Shown one piece after another: positions 36,837 to 38,995 of a stretch of 38,995 nucleotides of DNA. The DNA is from Betaproteobacteria bacterium. Lineage in GTDB: Bacteria; Pseudomonadota; Gammaproteobacteria; Burkholderiales; SHXO01. Position numbers and translations under genes: made by a program. The stretch's first letter is position 1, and each line of letters begins with the position of its first letter. The notes beneath the pieces were generated by a model that did not search any database, had not been told where the DNA came from, and saw only the letters and a program-made list of their open reading frames with translations. The stretch covers positions 1 through 38,995 of the forward strand of contig SHXO01000018.1 of the NCBI GenBank assembly GCA_009693245.1, given 5' to 3'.

Positions 36837-37994
36837 ATGTTTGAATTGTTGGATTCGGAGCCTCAAGAGGCGTTGATCAAGGTGATTGGTGTTGGAGGCT
36901 GCGGCGGGAATGCCGTGGACCATATGATCGAAGCTGGGGTACAAGGGGTCGAATTCATTTGCGCGAACACTGACGCGCAGGCGCTCAAGCGCAACAAAGC
37001 CAAGACATTGCTACAACTGGGCCGAGAGGTCACAAAGGGCCTAGGCGCGGGCGCCAACCCGGAAATCGGCCGGGCCGCGGCCATGGAGGACCGCGAGCGC
37101 ATCATCGAATTGATCGAAGGCGCGGACATGCTATTTCTGACCGCAGGCATGGGCGGGGGTACAGGAACCGGGGCCGCGCCCGTGGTAGCCGAGGCCGCGC
37201 GCGAGCTGGGCATTCTGACGGTAGCGGTCGTAACCAAGCCCTTTGCCTTCGAGGGCAAGCGCCAGCGCTTGGCCAACGAAGGACTGGAGGAGCTTCAGCG
37301 CCACGTGGATTCCTTGATCATCATCCCGAACGAAAAGCTCATGCAGGTTCTGGGGGAAGACATTAGCATGCTCGATGCATTCAGGGCCGCTAACAGCGTG
37401 CTCCACGGAGCCGTGGCCGGCATAGCGGAAGTGATCAACTGCCCAGGCTTGGTGAACGTGGACTTCGCCGACGTGCGCACCGTGATGTCGGAAATGGGGA
37501 TGGCCATGATGGGATCGAGCACCGCGTGGGGCGCGGAACGAGCGCGCGCGGCCGCCCAGCAAGCGGTGGCAAGTCCATTGCTAGAAGACGTCAATCTTTC
37601 GGGCGCCAGGGGCGTGCTGGTGAACATCACCGCGAACATGAGTCTGAAGATGAAGGAAGTGCACGACGTGATGAGCGCCATTCGGGGTTTCACGGCCGAG
37701 GACGCAACGGTGATCGTTGGCACGGTGATCGACGAATCCATGGAGGACAAGCTGCGGGTCACCATGGTCGCCACGGGTTTAGGTGGCGCCGTTGGCCGGC
37801 TTCAGAGCAAACCGCTGGCTGTGGTAAAAACCGGTACCGATAACGCACTCATCGAGGTCGCGGATTTCCACGAGCCTGATGCACCTGCCCTAATTCGGCG
37901 GCGTAACGAACGGCAAGCGGCAGTTAATGCCATGCGCCAATCCGGCGTGGACGTTTTGGATATTCCCGCGTTTTTGCGAAGACAGGCGGACTGA
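36837..37994 (+). CDS. ftsZ: Cell division GTPase FtsZ
   Basis: A 385-residue tubulin homologue that forms the Z ring. The nucleotide site shows [12 protein letters not shown] (about 16-27), the tubulin signature GGGTGTG (106-112) and NVDFADV (207-213) with the catalytic aspartates Asp209 and Asp212 of the T7 loop. A short linker leads to the C-terminal peptide [14 protein letters not shown], which binds FtsA and other partners. The start at 36837 has a strong AAAGGAG 7 to 13 bases upstream, better than most starts in this cluster, in keeping with the high FtsZ level needed. The 50-base gap from ftsA shows no clear promoter. Confidence 0.97.
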   Translation: MFELLDSEPQEALIKVIGVGGCGGNAVDHMIEAGVQGVEFICANTDAQALKRNKAKTLLQLGREVTKGLGAGANPEIGRAAAMEDRERIIELIEGADMLFLTAGMGGGTGTGAAPVVAEAARELGILTVAVVTKPFAFEGKRQRLANEGLEELQRHVDSLIIIPNEKLMQVLGEDISMLDAFRAANSVLHGAVAGIAEVINCPGLVNVDFADVRTVMSEMGMAMMGSSTAWGAERARAAAQQAVASPLLEDVNLSGARGVLVNITANMSLKMKEVHDVMSAIRGFTAEDATVIVGTVIDESMEDKLRVTMVATGLGGAVGRLQSKPLAVVKTGTDNALIEVADFHEPDAPALIRRRNERQAAVNAMRQSGVDVLDIPAFLRRQAD

Positions 37995-38005
37995 CCAGGG
38001 AATTA

Positions 38006-38050
38006 CGTCTCCGCCGGGAGACGAATTCATGTCGCCGCGAAAAGCGGCGA
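38006..38050 (+). promoter_or_regulatory. Two tandem stem-loops in the ftsZ-lpxC intergenic region
   Basis: CGTCTCC (38006-38012) pairs with GGAGACG (38017-38023) around a 4-base loop, flanked by AATT on both sides. A second stem, TCGCCGC (38032-38038) with GCGGCGA (38044-38050), closes a GAAAA loop. No T-run follows either, so they are more likely partial terminators, RNA stability elements or a processing site that sets the lpxC level relative to ftsZ than a full terminator. Confidence 0.7.
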
Positions 38051-38077
38051 AGTACTGCTAGAGGAACCTCGAACGCG

Positions 38078-38989
38078 ATGATCAAGCAGCGTACGTTCAA
38101 GAACGTGGTGAAAGCGACCGGCGTGGGGCTGCACAGCGGCGCCAAGGTGCTCATGACGCTAAGGCCCGCGGCGGCCGATTCGGGAATCGTCTTCAGGCGC
38201 GTGGATCTGCCTAACCCGGCGGATTTGCGCGCCGAGGCTTATCGCGTGGGTGACACGCGATTGTCCACCTGCATCGAGTCCTCGGGGGTGAAGGTCGCGA
38301 CCATAGAGCATTTGATGTCCGCCATGTCTGGCTTGGGGATCGATAATGCCTACGTGGATCTGACGGCGGCGGAGGTTCCCATCATGGATGGGAGCGCGGG
38401 ACCTTTCATTTTTCTGATTCAATCGGCGGGAATCGAGGAACAACCGGCGCCCAAGAAATTTATCCGCGTTCTGCGGCGCGTGGAAGTCAAAGACGGCGAC
38501 AAGTGGGTGCGGTTAGACCCCTATGAAGGCTTCAAGATGGAGTTCAGCATCGCCTTCTCCCATCCGGCGTTCCAACAGTCCAAGCAGCGCATTTGCGTTG
38601 ACTTCTCGACGACTTCCTACATCAAAGATATCGCGAGGGCACGGACCTTTGGGTTCATGCAGGACGTGGAGACCATGCGCGCCCAAGGTCTAGGTTTGGG
38701 CGGTAGCCTGGATAATGCCGTGGTCATGGACGATTACCGCATCCTAAATGTGGATGGGCTGCGCTACGACGATGAGTTCGTCAAGCACAAGGTCTTGGAT
38801 GCCATTGGGGACCTCTACCTCCTGGGGCATCCCATCATCGGTGCATTTAGCGCCCACAAGTCTGGCCATGCCCTCAACAATAAGCTGCTGCGAGCCCTGT
38901 TGGAGACTCGTTCCGCCTGGGAGTACGTAAGCTTCGAGGATGACAAGCAAGCGCCCTCCTACGTGGCCCTGCAAAGCCAGTTTGCCTAG
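38078..38989 (+). CDS. lpxC: UDP-3-O-acyl-N-acetylglucosamine deacetylase
   Basis: A 303-residue zinc enzyme that carries out the committed step of lipid A synthesis. The zinc ligands are His78 (EHLMSAM), His237 and Asp241 (HKVLDAIGD); the general acid/base pair is Glu77 and His264 (HKSGHALNN). TGVGLHSG near the start and GSLDNAVV (209-216) are family motifs, and the length is that of E. coli (305). It lies 83 bases after ftsZ with two hairpins between, and AGAGGAAC about 10 bases before ATG 38078 serves as ribosome-binding site. Its position at the end of the dcw cluster is the same as in E. coli. It ends with TAG, 6 bases from the window edge. Confidence 0.97.
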   Translation: MIKQRTFKNVVKATGVGLHSGAKVLMTLRPAAADSGIVFRRVDLPNPADLRAEAYRVGDTRLSTCIESSGVKVATIEHLMSAMSGLGIDNAYVDLTAAEVPIMDGSAGPFIFLIQSAGIEEQPAPKKFIRVLRRVEVKDGDKWVRLDPYEGFKMEFSIAFSHPAFQQSKQRICVDFSTTSYIKDIARARTFGFMQDVETMRAQGLGLGGSLDNAVVMDDYRILNVDGLRYDDEFVKHKVLDAIGDLYLLGHPIIGAFSAHKSGHALNNKLLRALLETRSAWEYVSFEDDKQAPSYVALQSQFA

Positions 38990-38995
38990 TTGATC

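Overview
The window looks like a chromosomal segment of a GC-rich betaproteobacterium. The reasons are the gene order (rsmI, LppC-type protein, yraN, SIS isomerase and BON lipoprotein next to rnpB and the mra/dcw cluster), a TctC/Bug-type periplasmic binding protein, a birA-coaX-SPOR group, and heptose/lipid A genes that mark a Gram-negative envelope. TAG, TGA and TAA all end intact genes, so the code is standard.

Layout. 1-138: end of a threonine/serine dehydratase (+). 244-1950: ArnT-like membrane glycosyltransferase (+). 1957-6612 (-): an accessory catabolic or lipid block read as sterol-desaturase pseudogene, GH3 remnant, mandelate-racemase-like enolase, enoyl-CoA hydratase-like protein, TctC-type binding protein. 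6672-7199 (-): an unrecognised small protein. 7429-9814 (+): birA, coaX and a SPOR-domain gene split by an amber codon. 9828-17969 (-): LppC/LpoA-like protein, yraN, gmhA, BON lipoprotein, a CarH-like MerR regulator, rfaE2, an SbmA/YddA-type ABC transporter and an EF-G-like GTPase with a one-base frameshift. 17961-19872 (+): rsmI and pyrC. 19905-20411: RNase P RNA. 20580-20651: a strong promoter followed by a MraZ operator. 20700-38989 (+): mraZ, rsmH, ftsL, ftsI, murE, murF, mraY, murD, ftsW, murG, murC, murB, ddl, ftsQ, ftsA, ftsZ, lpxC.

How the genes work together. The right half is a complete division and cell wall cluster. The Mur ligases, MraY and MurG build lipid II; FtsW and FtsI polymerise and crosslink it at the septum; FtsL, FtsQ, FtsA and FtsZ form the divisome; LpxC commits precursor to lipid A. 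From mraZ to ftsQ (20700-35513) there is no intergenic base, so translational coupling is likely. GmhA and RfaE2 add two steps of ADP-heptose synthesis, and the LppC-like protein and BON lipoprotein also fit envelope maintenance.

What stands out. Four damaged genes lie between 5.0 and 11.9 kb (two in-frame ambers, one one-base frameshift, one truncation), while I see no lesion in the 20 kb dcw part. Other points: 9-nt-period CACAGAG repeats that run into the signal peptide of the TctC-type protein, an RNase P RNA about 100 nt longer than expected at one place, a 14-bp hairpin upstream of the mra promoter, and a MerR regulator that keeps the W-x9-EH motif of B12 photoreceptors but lacks the cobalamin-ligating His. 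I found no clearly new multi-gene system, CRISPR array, insertion sequence or tRNA.
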